A DNA stretch of 64,000 nt from Mucilaginibacter phenanthrenivorans (GTDB lineage: Bacteria; Bacteroidota; Bacteroidia; Sphingobacteriales; Sphingobacteriaceae), in NCBI RefSeq assembly GCF_024721155.1, contig NZ_JAHVAP010000019.1, forward strand, positions 32,319-96,318, given 5' to 3'. A model generated the notes under the pieces. The model was not told where the DNA came from. It searched no databases and was given only the letters and a program-made list of their open reading frames with translations. Position 1 is the first letter of the stretch. Each line of letters opens with the position of its first letter. This document shows positions 1-8,831 of the stretch, piece by piece. Position numbers and translations under genes: made by a program.

Positions 1-951
1 TAAGATCTCTATCGCTTCGCTGTAGGCCAGGTTGTAACCGTTAAACAGGTCCTTTACATAAAGTAGTTTGTCGTTTAACGTTATGGCAAGCTTAATATCG
101 CTGATGGGTTTTATACTTAATTGTTCGCTTTTTGATGCCTTATCGCCTAACTGCGAAGAGATCTTTTGATTGCGGGTTATTACTTCAGCTTCATCCTTTA
201 CAGGTTCTTCAACTACAGTCTTTTCTTCCTGTATTGCTGTCACCGGCTCGGGCTGCACCACTTCGGGTTCAGGCTCAATGGCAATTTCGGGTTCAAAAAT
301 GGTTTCAGGTTCTTTTATTTCCGGTTCGGGAACAACTTCAGCTTCTTCAATTATAGTGGAGATTTCCTCTTCCGGTTTTTCAGATTCAGTAATTTCCTCA
401 ACAACAGGCTCCGCTTCATCCTCCCAGGTTTCGGCTTCATCTAAAATCAATTCGTGCCTTATGGTTTCCGGCTCTTCACGGATAAAGGAATAGCTATCTT
501 CCGGAGTTCTTGAAGTAAAATCAAATTGAGGTACGCTGCGTTGCTCTTCGGCTGCAACAGGTTGTTCTGCCGGTATTTCAATGGGTTGTTCCTCCTGTTT
601 TACTGGCTTGGGTTCAACGGGTTTTGCTACCTCAACTTCAACCGGTTTTATTGGCGGTTTGGATGTTCTTAAACTTTTTAGATCGGCTACCGGGTTCATT
701 TTCTGAACTACCGGCTCAAAGAATTTCTGCTGATAGGTTTCAGGCTTTTCAACCAGCGGGCGCTTTGGCTTATTTTGTAAGTTAAGCTTGCACAATATTT
801 CTATATGATCGGTTAAGAAGTGCGCGTTTGAAACAAACAACTCAAGTTCCAGGTCGTTCAAATTATCAACTACTGTTTCCAGGTATTCATATTGCTCACT
901 CAGCTCTTGTATAATGCCACCTATCTTTTTAAATACTTCCTTTTGCTTCAT
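1..951 (-). CDS. Glu/Pro-rich hypothetical protein, C-terminus cut by the window edge
   Basis: The reverse strand is open from an ATG at 951 to base 1 with no stop, so at least 317 codons are present and the C-terminus lies outside the window. Residues 1-60 look helical (MKQKEVFKKIGGIIQELSEQ). A long low-complexity stretch rich in Glu, Pro and Val follows at about residues 75-245. A conserved-looking folded end then begins (LAITLNDKLLYVKDLFNGYN). No enzyme motif, signal peptide or membrane segment is visible. Proteins with this layout of coiled start, acidic linker and short C-terminal domain are, as I recall, found as hypotheticals in Sphingobacteriaceae; the function is unknown. The low-complexity linker generates long false open frames on the other strand at 132-493. 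Confidence 0.75.
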   Translation of the reverse strand, partial: MKQKEVFKKIGGIIQELSEQYEYLETVVDNLNDLELELFVSNAHFLTDHIEILCKLNLQNKPKRPLVEKPETYQQKFFEPVVQKMNPVADLKSLRTSKPPIKPVEVEVAKPVEPKPVKQEEQPIEIPAEQPVAAEEQRSVPQFDFTSRTPEDSYSFIREEPETIRHELILDEAETWEDEAEPVVEEITESEKPEEEISTIIEEAEVVPEPEIKEPETIFEPEIAIEPEPEVVQPEPVTAIQEEKTVVEEPVKDEAEVITRNQKISSQLGDKASKSEQLSIKPISDIKLAITLNDKLLYVKDLFNGYNLAYSEAIEIL

Positions 952-1120
952 GGATCAATGTTGGGAAAATGCTATTCAAAAATAAGATTAAATTCTGATA
1001 TTTGGGGTTCGGGGAAGCTAAAAGCTGAAAGACTAAAGCGGAAAGCAGAACTGTTTAAAAGTGCTTTAAGCTTTTCGCTTTAAGCTTTTGGCTCGAAAAA
1101 ACTAACTAAAAGGCGATTCA

Positions 1121-1702
1121 TTGTTTACAGAAGATATTTTTAAGCGGAGGAATGAACTGGGTGGCAGCATCGAGGTGGTTTGTGGTTCAATGTTTTCGGG
1201 TAAGACCGAGGAACTTATCCGCAGGCTTAACCGCGCAAAAATAGCCAGGCTAAAGGTGGAGATTTTTAGTCCCAAGGCTGATACCCGTTACGAAGAAAAC
1301 GCACTGGTATCGCACAATGCAACATCTATTCCATCAACGCCGGTTGAGAACGCATCCTCTATTTTGTTGCTGGCCAGCGATGTGCATGTGATAGGCGTTG
1401 ACGAGGCCCAGTTTTTTGATGAGGAGCTGCCTGACGTTTGTAATGTGCTGGCAAATCGTGGGGTAAGGGTGATAGTTGCCGGGCTTGATATGGATTTTAA
1501 AGGCCGTCCGTTTGGCCCCATGCCTGACATTATGGCCATAGCAGATTCAGTAACCAAGCTGCACGCCGTATGCGTTAGATGCGGCAACCCGGCCATGTAT
1601 TCATACCGGCTTGTGCCTGGTGAAAGTAAAGTGCTGCTTGGCGAAAAAGAAAGTTACGAGCCAAGGTGCAGGAGCTGTTATAACGATCCGGAATTGAGGT
1701 AG
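1121..1702 (+). CDS. tdk: thymidine kinase, type II
   Basis: Phosphorylates thymidine to dTMP with ATP in the pyrimidine salvage pathway (cytoplasm, usually a tetramer). The 193-residue length fits the type II bacterial family. Walker A is GSMFSGKT at residues 22-29, and VIGVDEAQFF contains the likely catalytic Glu95. The zinc-binding lasso region has CVRCG and CRSCY near the C-terminus. The start used is TTG at 1121: no in-frame ATG lies upstream of the Walker A motif, and a weak AGGCG sits a few bases before it. An ATT or other rare start slightly upstream cannot be excluded. It stands alone, with the reverse-strand Glu/Pro-rich gene diverging upstream. Confidence 0.93.
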   Translation: MFTEDIFKRRNELGGSIEVVCGSMFSGKTEELIRRLNRAKIARLKVEIFSPKADTRYEENALVSHNATSIPSTPVENASSILLLASDVHVIGVDEAQFFDEELPDVCNVLANRGVRVIVAGLDMDFKGRPFGPMPDIMAIADSVTKLHAVCVRCGNPAMYSYRLVPGESKVLLGEKESYEPRCRSCYNDPELR

Positions 1703-1704
1703 CT

Positions 1705-1752
1705 GTATTGTATCGTTAGGGAGTGATACAGGTGATACAAGCGATACAACAT
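1705..1752. repeat. GATACA/TGTATC word repeat
   Basis: A run of degenerate copies of TGTATCG and GTGATACAGG words directly follows the thymidine kinase stop. The same vocabulary recurs at 9601-9652 and 14724-14758. Confidence 0.6.
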
Positions 1753-1817
1753 TTCGTTAAAAACGTCATGCAAGTTGTAAAATCCGCTGGATTACGAAGT
1801 GGAATGACAAGAAAAGG

Positions 1818-1925
1818 GTGTCATGCTGAGGCACTCGAAGCATGCGGGCATAGGCCTCTGCACCACGCTTAGCACGCGGATTGGCCTCTGCGCACGTCGC
1901 TCTTCGAGTGCCTCAGAGTGACACC
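1818..1925. repeat. 108 bp inverted-repeat element
   Basis: The ends GTGTCATGCTGAGGCACTCG and its near-perfect reverse complement (CGAGTGCCTCAGAGTGACAC) enclose a core of about 60 bp. This is the shape of a non-coding palindromic (MITE- or REP-like) element. There is no open frame of note. Confidence 0.75.
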
Positions 1926-1950
1926 CCACCCAAGTTGAAAATAACTTATC

Positions 1951-2097
1951 ATCGGTAAGGAACCAAGCAACCTATACATAGGACAATCAACGAACCTTTA
2001 TGCTGATGTGACCTTACAACCGCGTGGTTTGTTGCCACAAAATTCCCTTTCCCTGATCTGCATAGTTTAGAGGCTGCTTCGTTCCTCGCAGTGACGA
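1951..2097. repeat. dispersed 150 bp TIR repeat, copy A (diverged)
   Basis: Shares the core (GGACAATCAACG, CTTTATGCT, TTGCCACAA, CTGATCTGCATAGTTTAGAG) and the right end GCTTCGTTCCTCGCAGTGACG with copies at 7759, 8585, 9660 and 51309. The left terminal repeat is decayed (GTAAGGAACCAAGCAACC instead of GTCATTGCGAGGAACGAAGC). This and the preceding palindrome fill most of the gap between thymidine kinase and the receiver gene. Confidence 0.8.
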
Positions 2098-2189
2098 GAT
2101 AGAAAATCACCCCTCCAAAAAAATAAATCATCACCCTAAAACAAAACCTATACCCTTGATTGTTATGAAGTAAAGGAGCTTGTAAGGTT

Positions 2190-2558
2190 ATGGCCAAAAA
2201 GATATTGGTTATTGAGGACGATAAGGACATCAGGGACACTATTGTTTATATCCTGGAAGAGGAGGGGTACGACGTAGTTTCGTCCGGCGATTCCAAGATC
2301 CTGAAAAAAGTAACCGAGCATAACCCGGGCCTTATCCTGATGGACAACTGGCTTACCGAATGGAAAAGTGATGCCAACGGCCAGCAGCTGAGCAAGGAGC
2401 TCAAAACGAACCCGCAAACTAACCACATCCCCGTTATCATTATTTCGGCAGTAAGCAACATTAAGGAGATTGCCGAAGAGGGCCTTGCCGATTCCTATCT
2501 TAAAAAACCATTCGATATGGGTGTGCTTGTTGAAATGGTTAAGAAGTTTGTTATTTGA
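2190..2558 (+). CDS. single-domain response regulator (CheY-like receiver)
   Basis: A stand-alone receiver domain of 122 residues with no output domain. Acidic pocket is Asp10-Asp11 and the phosphoacceptor is Asp52 (LILMDNWL, lacking the usual MP after the Asp-x-x). The switch Ser/Thr lies in IIISAVS and the conserved Lys in YLKKPF. Such proteins relay phosphate or bind targets when phosphorylated; the cognate kinase is not adjacent. The start ATG follows a long repeat-rich intergenic region and has a GGAGCTTGTAAGG stretch upstream that could act as ribosome binding site. The gene is monocistronic. Confidence 0.92.
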   Translation: MAKKILVIEDDKDIRDTIVYILEEEGYDVVSSGDSKILKKVTEHNPGLILMDNWLTEWKSDANGQQLSKELKTNPQTNHIPVIIISAVSNIKEIAEEGLADSYLKKPFDMGVLVEMVKKFVI

Positions 2559-2568
2559 GTTAGGTTAT

Positions 2569-2752
2569 AAATGTTGTAAGGGTTGTAGAAGTTGTAAATG
2601 TTAATGACTTGAGAAAGTTGTAAATGTTGTAAGAGTTATAGAAGTTGTAAATGCTAATGACTTGAGTTAGGTTAAAAAGGTGCAAATCAAACCACTACAA
2701 CCCTTACAACCACTACAACTCTTACAACCACTACAACCCTTACAACCTCACC
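2569..2752. repeat. GTTGTAAG / CTTACAAC word repeat, self-complementary halves
   Basis: The left half (2569-2660) has repeated GTTGTAAATG and GTTGTAGAAG words. The right half (2690-2752) has repeated CTACAACCCTTACAAC words, its complement. The two halves could pair as an imperfect hairpin in RNA. The same pair of words recurs at 40133-40226. Confidence 0.75.
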
Positions 2753-2827
2753 CAACTTATTTTCCCCACCATACTAAAATCTCAAAAAATCAGTTTACCT
2801 TTACAAACCAATTATTACCAAATTGAT

Positions 2828-4759
2828 ATGAATATGAGGAATTTATACTTATTATTTGTTGGCGCGTTGCTGATAACGGCTACATCATGCAAAAAAACGC
2901 CTTCTTCTAACAACGGTTCCGGGAACGTTCCCGGTGATACCACCAAGACTAACCCCACAGGCAAGGATGTTCCATCGGGAGTAGGGGATGGGGTAACCTT
3001 TATTAATGGCGGCAAATCGGCCATTTTTAACCTGTATGCACCGAATAAAAAATCGGTTACGCTGATAGGAGACTTTAGCAGCTGGTCGACCACCGATACC
3101 AAATATGCCATGACCAATTCGGTTGACGGTACCCGCTGGTGGATCCAGATCGACGGGCTTGATCCTAACACGGAGTATGCTTATCAATACTATATCGATA
3201 AATCATTAAAGGTAGGCGACCCGTATTGCGAAAAGGTACTCGATCCGAATAATGATAAATATATCCCAACAACGGTATATCCTAACTTAAAGGCATATCC
3301 TACAGGAAAAACTACCGGGATTGTGAGCGTTATGCAGGCCAACCAGCCTTACACCTGGAAGAATACCAGCTTTACACGCCCTGATCCTAAAAACCTTGTT
3401 GTTTATGAATTATTAGTGCGTGATTTTGTAGCGACGCACAGCTATAAAACATTAACCGATACGCTGAATTACATGAAGCGCCTGGGTGTTAACGCTATTG
3501 AATTAATGCCGTTTAATGAGTTTGAGGGCAACGATTCATGGGGATATAACCCGAACTATTATTTTGCGCCTGATAAATACTACGGTACCAAGAACGACCT
3601 TAAAGCATTTATTGATGCCTGCCATGGCGCCGGCATTGCGGTGATCCAGGATATTGTATTGAACCACTCGTTCGGTTCATCGCCAATGGTGCAGATGTAT
3701 GCCGATGCAAACGGCGTGCCGTTGAACAACCCCTGGTATAATTCAACACCTACGCATCCCTATAATGTAGGGTACCAGTTTAACCACGAGAGTGCAGCTA
3801 CCAAATACTTTGTTAAAAACGTGCTGAAGTTTTGGACGTCGGAATATAAGATAGATGGCTTCCGTTTTGATTTGGCCAAAGGCTTTACACAAACCAATTC
3901 GGGTACTGATGTTAACGCATGGGGTAATTATGATGCCAGCCGCGTTGCCATCTGGAAAAACTATAATAACTACATCAAATCCCTCGACCCCAAATTGTAC
4001 GTGATACTGGAATATTTTGCCGGCAACCAGGAAGAAGGCGAACTGGCTAACGAAGGCATGATGACCTGGACAAACCTGAGCACTCCCGGTGAGCAGGCAA
4101 CTATGGGCTATAATGACGCAGGTGGCTCATGGGATATTTCGGGCCTGTTTTACGACGGTTACGGATTTACAAACCCTTATGCACTTGTTGCCTACTTTGA
4201 AAGCCACGACCAGGAGCGCCTGCAATATAAAAACGGCATGTATGGCAATGCCAGCGGTACCTACAGTGTTAAGGACCTGCCAACAGGCTTAAAGCGCGAC
4301 GAAATGGGTGCTGCCTTTATGTTCTCATCGCCCGGCCCTAAAATGGTTTGGCAGTTTGGCGAACGGGGCTATGATGTTACCATCGGTACGGATGACGTAA
4401 AATTGCAGGATAAGCTGCCGCATTGGGAATACATGAACGATGTAAACCGGCAGCACTTATTTAAGGTGTATTCGCAGATGATAAACTGGAAGAAGAACAA
4501 CGCCGTATTTACAAGCACCAACTTTAAATATAGCTTGGGGGGAGCCGTTAAAACCATCCAGATGCTGGATGCCTCGAACAACATTGAGGTGGTGGGTAAC
4601 TTTGGCGTTACGGCAGCCACAACCACAATCACATTCCCATCAACAGGCACCTGGATAGATAATTTTACCGGTACCACCATCAACGTAACATCGTTAACGT
4701 TCACCATAACACTTGCCCCGGGCGAATACCATTTGTACAGCAGCTCACCATTGAAATAG
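2828..4759 (+). CDS. GH13 alpha-amylase-family lipoprotein with N-terminal CBM48/E-set domain
   Basis: Predicted alpha-glucan-acting enzyme at the cell surface or periplasm. Residues 1-21 form a lipoprotein signal with a lipobox ending at Cys21 (ITATSC), followed by a Ser/Asn/Gly linker. Residues ~55-135 resemble the CBM48 domain of branching and debranching enzymes (KKSVTLIGDFSSW). The GH13 barrel follows: region I QDIVLNH, region II DGFRFD with nucleophile Asp348, region III ILEYF with acid/base Glu395, and region IV ESHDQE with Asp461. A beta-sandwich C-terminal domain closes the 643 residues. Specificity (branching enzyme, pullulanase or amylase-like) cannot be settled. ATG 2828 is used; ATG 2834 is also possible. 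A strong terminator follows. No SusC/SusD pair lies nearby. Confidence 0.92.
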   Translation: MNMRNLYLLFVGALLITATSCKKTPSSNNGSGNVPGDTTKTNPTGKDVPSGVGDGVTFINGGKSAIFNLYAPNKKSVTLIGDFSSWSTTDTKYAMTNSVDGTRWWIQIDGLDPNTEYAYQYYIDKSLKVGDPYCEKVLDPNNDKYIPTTVYPNLKAYPTGKTTGIVSVMQANQPYTWKNTSFTRPDPKNLVVYELLVRDFVATHSYKTLTDTLNYMKRLGVNAIELMPFNEFEGNDSWGYNPNYYFAPDKYYGTKNDLKAFIDACHGAGIAVIQDIVLNHSFGSSPMVQMYADANGVPLNNPWYNSTPTHPYNVGYQFNHESAATKYFVKNVLKFWTSEYKIDGFRFDLAKGFTQTNSGTDVNAWGNYDASRVAIWKNYNNYIKSLDPKLYVILEYFAGNQEEGELANEGMMTWTNLSTPGEQATMGYNDAGGSWDISGLFYDGYGFTNPYALVAYFESHDQERLQYKNGMYGNASGTYSVKDLPTGLKRDEMGAAFMFSSPGPKMVWQFGERGYDVTIGTDDVKLQDKLPHWEYMNDVNRQHLFKVYSQMINWKKNNAVFTSTNFKYSLGGAVKTIQMLDASNNIEVVGNFGVTAATTTITFPSTGTWIDNFTGTTINVTSLTFTITLAPGEYHLYSSSPLK

Positions 4760-4788
4760 TTAAATCAGGGAGTATATTTGATTATCGG

Positions 4789-4822
4789 GCCGGATGTCTT
4801 TAAATAGCGTCCGGCTTTTTTG
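4789..4822 (+). terminator. rho-independent terminator after the GH13 gene
   Basis: The stem GCCGGATG/CGTCCGGC (one G-T pair) has an 11-base loop and is followed by TTTTTTG, 30 bases past the stop. Confidence 0.85.
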
Positions 4823-4855
4823 TTGACAAACAGCAATTTCTATCCAGCGAAAAAC

Positions 4856-5074
4856 AATGACCCGTAGGGTCTACCTCTTTGTAGGATACAAAAGACACGG
4901 GGCTAGTGCCTCGTAGAGGCTACCCCTCGTCGTTGTTCAAGGTATCAAATTAAAAAATAGCAGTATCACTTAGATGATGTTTCGTCGGGAATGCATTGCG
5001 TACACGGGTAGCCTCTACGAGGCAAAATAATCATGGTAATTGTTTCTACAAAGCGGTAGACCCGATGGGTCATT
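4856..5074. repeat. 219 bp nested palindromic element (two concentric inverted repeats)
   Basis: Outer arms AATGACCCGTAGGGTCTACC and GGTAGACCCGATGGGTCATT are 17/20 complementary. Inner arms TGCCTCGTAGAGGCTACCC and GGGTAGCCTCTACGAGGCA are perfectly complementary. TTTGTAG/CTACAAA lies between inner and outer arms. This looks like a non-autonomous palindromic element rather than a gene. It accounts for much of the 500 bp gap before the GH127 gene. Confidence 0.85.
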
Positions 5075-5260
5075 CACCTGTTCACCCCTGAATCTTATAT
5101 TCACAATCTCTATCTCAAATAAATCTTACCACCAATTTTTATTAAGTGTATTAAATACAGTCAATATTTCGTTATAACCTGACAATTTATAGTTAGTAAT
5201 GCTAACTTGTACTGCTTACTTTTAACTTACAATAAATCAATATAAAAACTGCCCTTAAAA

Positions 5261-7657
5261 ATGGTAAAGCAAATAGCATCCCTTATTTTTTTTAGTTCGA
5301 TACTTTGCGCAGGCAGCTTATCGGCACAACAAAAAGATTACCCCATTCAGCCCGTACCTTTTACACAGGTGCACGTTAACGACAACTTTTGGGAGCCCAA
5401 AATGGAGGTGAATGCCAATGTTACCATCCCATACGTTTTGGCGCAATGCAAGGCCAATGGCAGGGTTGATAACTTTCTTCGCGCAGCAAAAATGCTGGAT
5501 GGCGACAAGGTTAGCGAATACCCCTTTGACGATACCGACATTTATAAAGTAATTGAGGGTGCATCATACGCCATGCAGGTAAAGAGTAATCCCAAACTTG
5601 ACCGATATATTGATACCCTTATTAACATCATCGGCGCTGCACAGGAGCCTGATGGTTACCTGTACACCTTCCGCACGATAAGTGCCAAAAAACCACATGA
5701 GTGGATCGGTGAGAAACGCTGGCAGAATGAAGAGATCCTGAGCCATGAGTTGTACGATGCCGGTCACCTTTACGAGGCGGCTGTGGCACACTACCAGGCT
5801 ACCGGCAAACGCACTTTCCTTAACATCGCCATAAAAAACGCCGATTTGCTTACCCGCACTTTTGGTTATGGTAAGATTGAGGAATACCCCGGTCACCAGA
5901 TTGTAGAGATAGGTTTGGCAAAGCTGTACCGTGTTACCGGGAACAAGAAATATTTAGACCTTGCCAAGTTCTTCCTTGATGTTCGCGGACCTAAGGGCGA
6001 GGCTTATAACCAGGCGGATAAAAAGGTAGTCGACCAGCATGAGGCTGAGGGACACGCTGTTCGTGCGGCTTACATGTACACCGGTATGGCTGATGTCGCA
6101 GCCCTAACCGGCAACCAGCAATACCTGCATGCTATCGACGATATCTGGGATGATGTGGTAGATAAGAAACTTTACATCACCGGTGGTATAGGCGCAACCA
6201 ACGCAGGTGAGGCTTTTGGCGATCCGTACCAGCTGCCTAACATGTCGGCTTATGCCGAGACCTGCGCTGCCATTGCCAACGTGTACTGGAACAGCCGCAT
6301 GTTTTTATTGCACGGCGATGCCAAGTATGTTGATATTTTAGAACGTACGCTGTATAATGGTTTGCTGTCGGGTGTATCATTGAGTGGTAACAGGTTCTTT
6401 TATCCGAATGTGTTGTCGTCCATGAGCCAGAACCAGCGGAGTGCGTGGTTTAGCTGCGCTTGCTGCATCAGCAACATGACGCGCTTTTTGCCATCCGTTC
6501 CGGGCTATGTGTATGCGCACGATAAGAACGACCTCTATGTAAACCTGTTCATGAGCAACAGCACTGATATTACCCTTACTGCCGGCAAGGTAAACCTGGT
6601 GCAAACCACCGATTACCCATGGAAGGGCAAGGTAGATATCGCCGTAAATCCTGAAAAAAGCAGCACGTTTACCCTGCGTGTCCGCATCCCCGGATGGGCG
6701 CTTAACAAACCTGTTCCCGGTGGCTTGTACACCTTTATGGATCAAAACCCTGCCCCGGTGGTCATCAGCGTAAATGGTAAACCGCTGGCCTATCAAACCG
6801 AAAAAGGCTATGCCGTAATTGCCCGCAAATGGAAAAAAGGCGACGTGGTGACCATGAACCTGCCGATGGAAACCGAAAAGGTATTGGCCAATAAATTGGT
6901 TAAGGCCGATGTTAACCGCTTCGCCTTTCAGCGCGGGCCGATAGTGTATTGTTTGGAGGGTCCGGATAACCGCGACAGCACTGTGCAGAACATCACCGTA
7001 AATAAAATGGCGGCAAGCAATGCCCTGTACAAACCCGAAATGCTGAACGGCGTAGAGATCATTACCGCAGAGGGACAGAGCAGCAAACGCCAGCTAAATA
7101 CCGATAAGCTGATAGAAACCGACCAGCCGGTTACCGCCATCCCGTACTATGCCTGGGCAAACCGTGGCCCGAGTGAAATGACGGTTTGGATCCCTTATGA
7201 AGCATCGGCATCTATGCCAAAGCCTGCCCCAACCATCGCCAGCACCAGCAAGGTATCAGGCTCCATAAAAAATAAACGGATGCTGAAAGCGCTGAACGAC
7301 CAATATGACCCAGCCGACAGCAAGGACGCCAGCATGCCTTACCTGCATTGGTGGCCAAAGCAAAACACTGCCGAGTTTGTGCAGTACGACTTCGACAAGG
7401 CGCATACCGTTTCCGAATCAAAGGTTTACTGGTTTGACGACGGCCCCTTCGGCGGCTGCCGCATCCCGGCTTCCTACAAGATCTTCTACAAAAGCGGCGA
7501 CCAATGGTTGCCCGTAAAACCAACTACGCCATACACCATTGAAAAGGACAAGTACAACGTGCTCACCTTTGAACCGGTTGAAACCACTGCATTGAAGATG
7601 GAGATCCAATTACCTGCTGATAATTCAACGGGGATCCATGAGTGGGAGGTGCGTTAG
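5261..7657 (+). CDS. GH127 family glycoside hydrolase (beta-L-arabinofuranosidase type)
   Basis: Predicted retaining exo-enzyme releasing beta-L-arabinofuranose from plant glycans or arabinose-rich glycoproteins, in the periplasm. A signal peptide is cleaved near residue 22 (SLSAQQKD). The (alpha/alpha)6 barrel carries the zinc-thiolate site of the family: Glu317 (GEAFGD), Glu333 and Cys335 (YAETC), and Cys401-Cys402 (CACC). These match Glu322, Glu338, Cys340, Cys417 and Cys418 of Bifidobacterium HypBA1, where Cys417 is the nucleophile. At 798 residues it is longer than the core, with beta-sandwich domains and a C-terminal F5/8-like module (about 690-798; WWPKQNTAEFVQYDF). It is monocistronic; other family members act on related furanosides, so the exact substrate is inferred. 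Confidence 0.93.
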   Translation: MVKQIASLIFFSSILCAGSLSAQQKDYPIQPVPFTQVHVNDNFWEPKMEVNANVTIPYVLAQCKANGRVDNFLRAAKMLDGDKVSEYPFDDTDIYKVIEGASYAMQVKSNPKLDRYIDTLINIIGAAQEPDGYLYTFRTISAKKPHEWIGEKRWQNEEILSHELYDAGHLYEAAVAHYQATGKRTFLNIAIKNADLLTRTFGYGKIEEYPGHQIVEIGLAKLYRVTGNKKYLDLAKFFLDVRGPKGEAYNQADKKVVDQHEAEGHAVRAAYMYTGMADVAALTGNQQYLHAIDDIWDDVVDKKLYITGGIGATNAGEAFGDPYQLPNMSAYAETCAAIANVYWNSRMFLLHGDAKYVDILERTLYNGLLSGVSLSGNRFFYPNVLSSMSQNQRSAWFSCACCISNMTRFLPSVPGYVYAHDKNDLYVNLFMSNSTDITLTAGKVNLVQTTDYPWKGKVDIAVNPEKSSTFTLRVRIPGWALNKPVPGGLYTFMDQNPAPVVISVNGKPLAYQTEKGYAVIARKWKKGDVVTMNLPMETEKVLANKLVKADVNRFAFQRGPIVYCLEGPDNRDSTVQNITVNKMAASNALYKPEMLNGVEIITAEGQSSKRQLNTDKLIETDQPVTAIPYYAWANRGPSEMTVWIPYEASASMPKPAPTIASTSKVSGSIKNKRMLKALNDQYDPADSKDASMPYLHWWPKQNTAEFVQYDFDKAHTVSESKVYWFDDGPFGGCRIPASYKIFYKSGDQWLPVKPTTPYTIEKDKYNVLTFEPVETTALKMEIQLPADNSTGIHEWEVR

Positions 7658-7722
7658 TTGATTAGAGGTTAGTTAATTAGAGATCAGAGGTTAGAGATTA
7701 GTTGATCGGAGGTTGGATAGGT
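7658..7722. repeat. TTAGTTGATTAGAGG word repeat
   Basis: Starts immediately after the GH127 stop and runs through degenerate tandem copies of TTAGTTGATTAGAGG / GTTAGAGATTAG. The same words follow the next two genes (8531, 9528) and appear in inverse orientation at 9903-9955. Confidence 0.75.
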
Positions 7723-7758
7723 TGGTGGTGACAGTTGCGCCGGCGCCTCTCTCTCCGC

Positions 7759-7908
7759 GCGTCATTGCGAGGAACGAAGCAAACTCTACGTAGGACAATC
7801 AACGGGCCTTTATGCTTGGGAGACCTTGCAGCCGCCTGACTGCTTGCCACAATATTTTCGTTCCCTTATCTGTATAGTTTAGAGTTTGCTTCGTTCCTCG
7901 CAATGACG
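7759..7908. repeat. dispersed 150 bp TIR repeat, copy B
   Basis: The left end GCGTCATTGCGAGGAACGAAG pairs with the right end CTTCGTTCCTCGCAATGACG. The core is in the same orientation as copy A (GGACAATCAACG ... TGCCACAATATT ... TATAGTTTAGAG). Together with the word repeats it fills the 360 bp gap between the GH127 gene and the next secreted protein. Confidence 0.9.
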
Positions 7909-8017
7909 TGAAGATAATTTCATCGGTTAAAAAACTACCCTAAAAGGGGGTACATGGTGAATGCCAAAGCTGTTATATTGCCCACGCAATCAAACACTTA
8001 AATTAACCATCTTACCT

Positions 8018-8530
8018 ATGAAACGTCAATTTATTACAACCCTGCTCGTATTGATCACTGTTGCTGCTATCGCTCAAAAACGATCTGCAAAAAAGCCGGC
8101 GCCTATTGTATCAGACGCTAAGTTTCATGTGGTGGTAGACTACAAGGGACATAAAGAATTTTTCTCGACCCAATATCAAAACCACGACGGCATGCTGTAC
8201 CCGGTTGATAACAATGGTAAGCTGACGATCTTTTTTGCTGCCGATAACGACAAAACCGACGACCGCCTCTCGGTAAGCGGCGTGATCACCGCCGCCGAAC
8301 AGCGGTCTTTCTCATTTGACGATAACTCCGCCCACCTGTCTATCATGCTCTCAAATTACCCGGACGTACCCGCTTTTGAATTGAGTGGCGGCAATATAAC
8401 CATAACCGCTATGCCCCTTAAAGGCGGCCAGGTACGCGGCACCTTCACCGGCTCCGGATTTACTGTAGACAACAACGGCCAACGGGTAGATTATTCCCTT
8501 ACAGGTGATTTTAGTTTAACGAGGATGTGA
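8018..8530 (+). CDS. small exported protein of unknown function
   Basis: I do not recognise a family. The ATG at 8018 gives 170 residues beginning with a clean signal peptide (MKRQFITTLLVLITVAAIAQ). The 19-residue in-frame extension upstream looks unlike a protein start, so it is left out. The mature part reads as an all-beta domain with alternating polar and hydrophobic residues and several Asp-Asn turns, ending in a pattern like an outer-membrane or secreted beta-sandwich (FTGSGFTVDNNGQRVDYSLTG). No catalytic motif is seen. It sits between two repeat-filled gaps, and its neighbours are also secreted proteins. Confidence 0.7.
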   Translation: MKRQFITTLLVLITVAAIAQKRSAKKPAPIVSDAKFHVVVDYKGHKEFFSTQYQNHDGMLYPVDNNGKLTIFFAADNDKTDDRLSVSGVITAAEQRSFSFDDNSAHLSIMLSNYPDVPAFELSGGNITITAMPLKGGQVRGTFTGSGFTVDNNGQRVDYSLTGDFSLTRM

Positions 8531-8570
8531 GTTGGTTAATTAGAGGTTAGTTGATTAGAGGTTAGGCTTG
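8531..8570. repeat. TTAGTTGATTAGAGG word repeat
   Basis: Two tandem copies of GGTTA(G)TTGATTAGAGG directly after the stop codon, matching the block after the GH127 gene. Confidence 0.7.
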
Positions 8571-8584
8571 TTTGTTGGCGATGT

Positions 8585-8758
8585 TCTCTCTTCGCGCGTC
8601 ATTGCGAGGAACGAAGCAACCTCTAAACTATGCAGATCAGGGAACGGGGAGATTGTGGCAACCAATCAGGCGGCTGTAAGGTCTCTAAAAACATAAAGAT
8701 TCATTGATTGTCCTTTGTAGAGGTTGCTTCGTTCCTCGCAATGACGCGCGGAGAGAGG
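8585..8758. repeat. dispersed 150 bp TIR repeat, copy C (best-preserved ends)
   Basis: The ends are near-perfect inverted repeats of about 38 bp (from CTCTC-TTCGCGCGTCATTG to its complement in CAATGACGCGCGGAGAGAG). The core is inverted relative to copies A and B (CTATGCAGATCAGGGAACG ... ATTGATTGTCC). It fills the gap before the next gene. Confidence 0.92.
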
Positions 8759-8831
8759 GCATCATAACAATTCTCCCCCCTCATACTTAAACCTCAATCC
8801 GCACGTTATCAACTAAATAAACCTAATCAAA

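Noticed and set aside
132..493. Three overlapping plus-strand frames of 74-107 codons
   Set aside because: They lie opposite the Glu/Pro-rich linker of the reverse-strand gene; low-complexity composition opens all frames.
1949..2239. 96-codon reverse frame
   Set aside because: It spans the dispersed repeat and the receiver gene start; no signal or family pattern.
2569..2752. Tandem words considered as a small CRISPR or origin iteron set
   Set aside because: Units vary in length, there are no spacers, and no DnaA boxes or replication gene are nearby.
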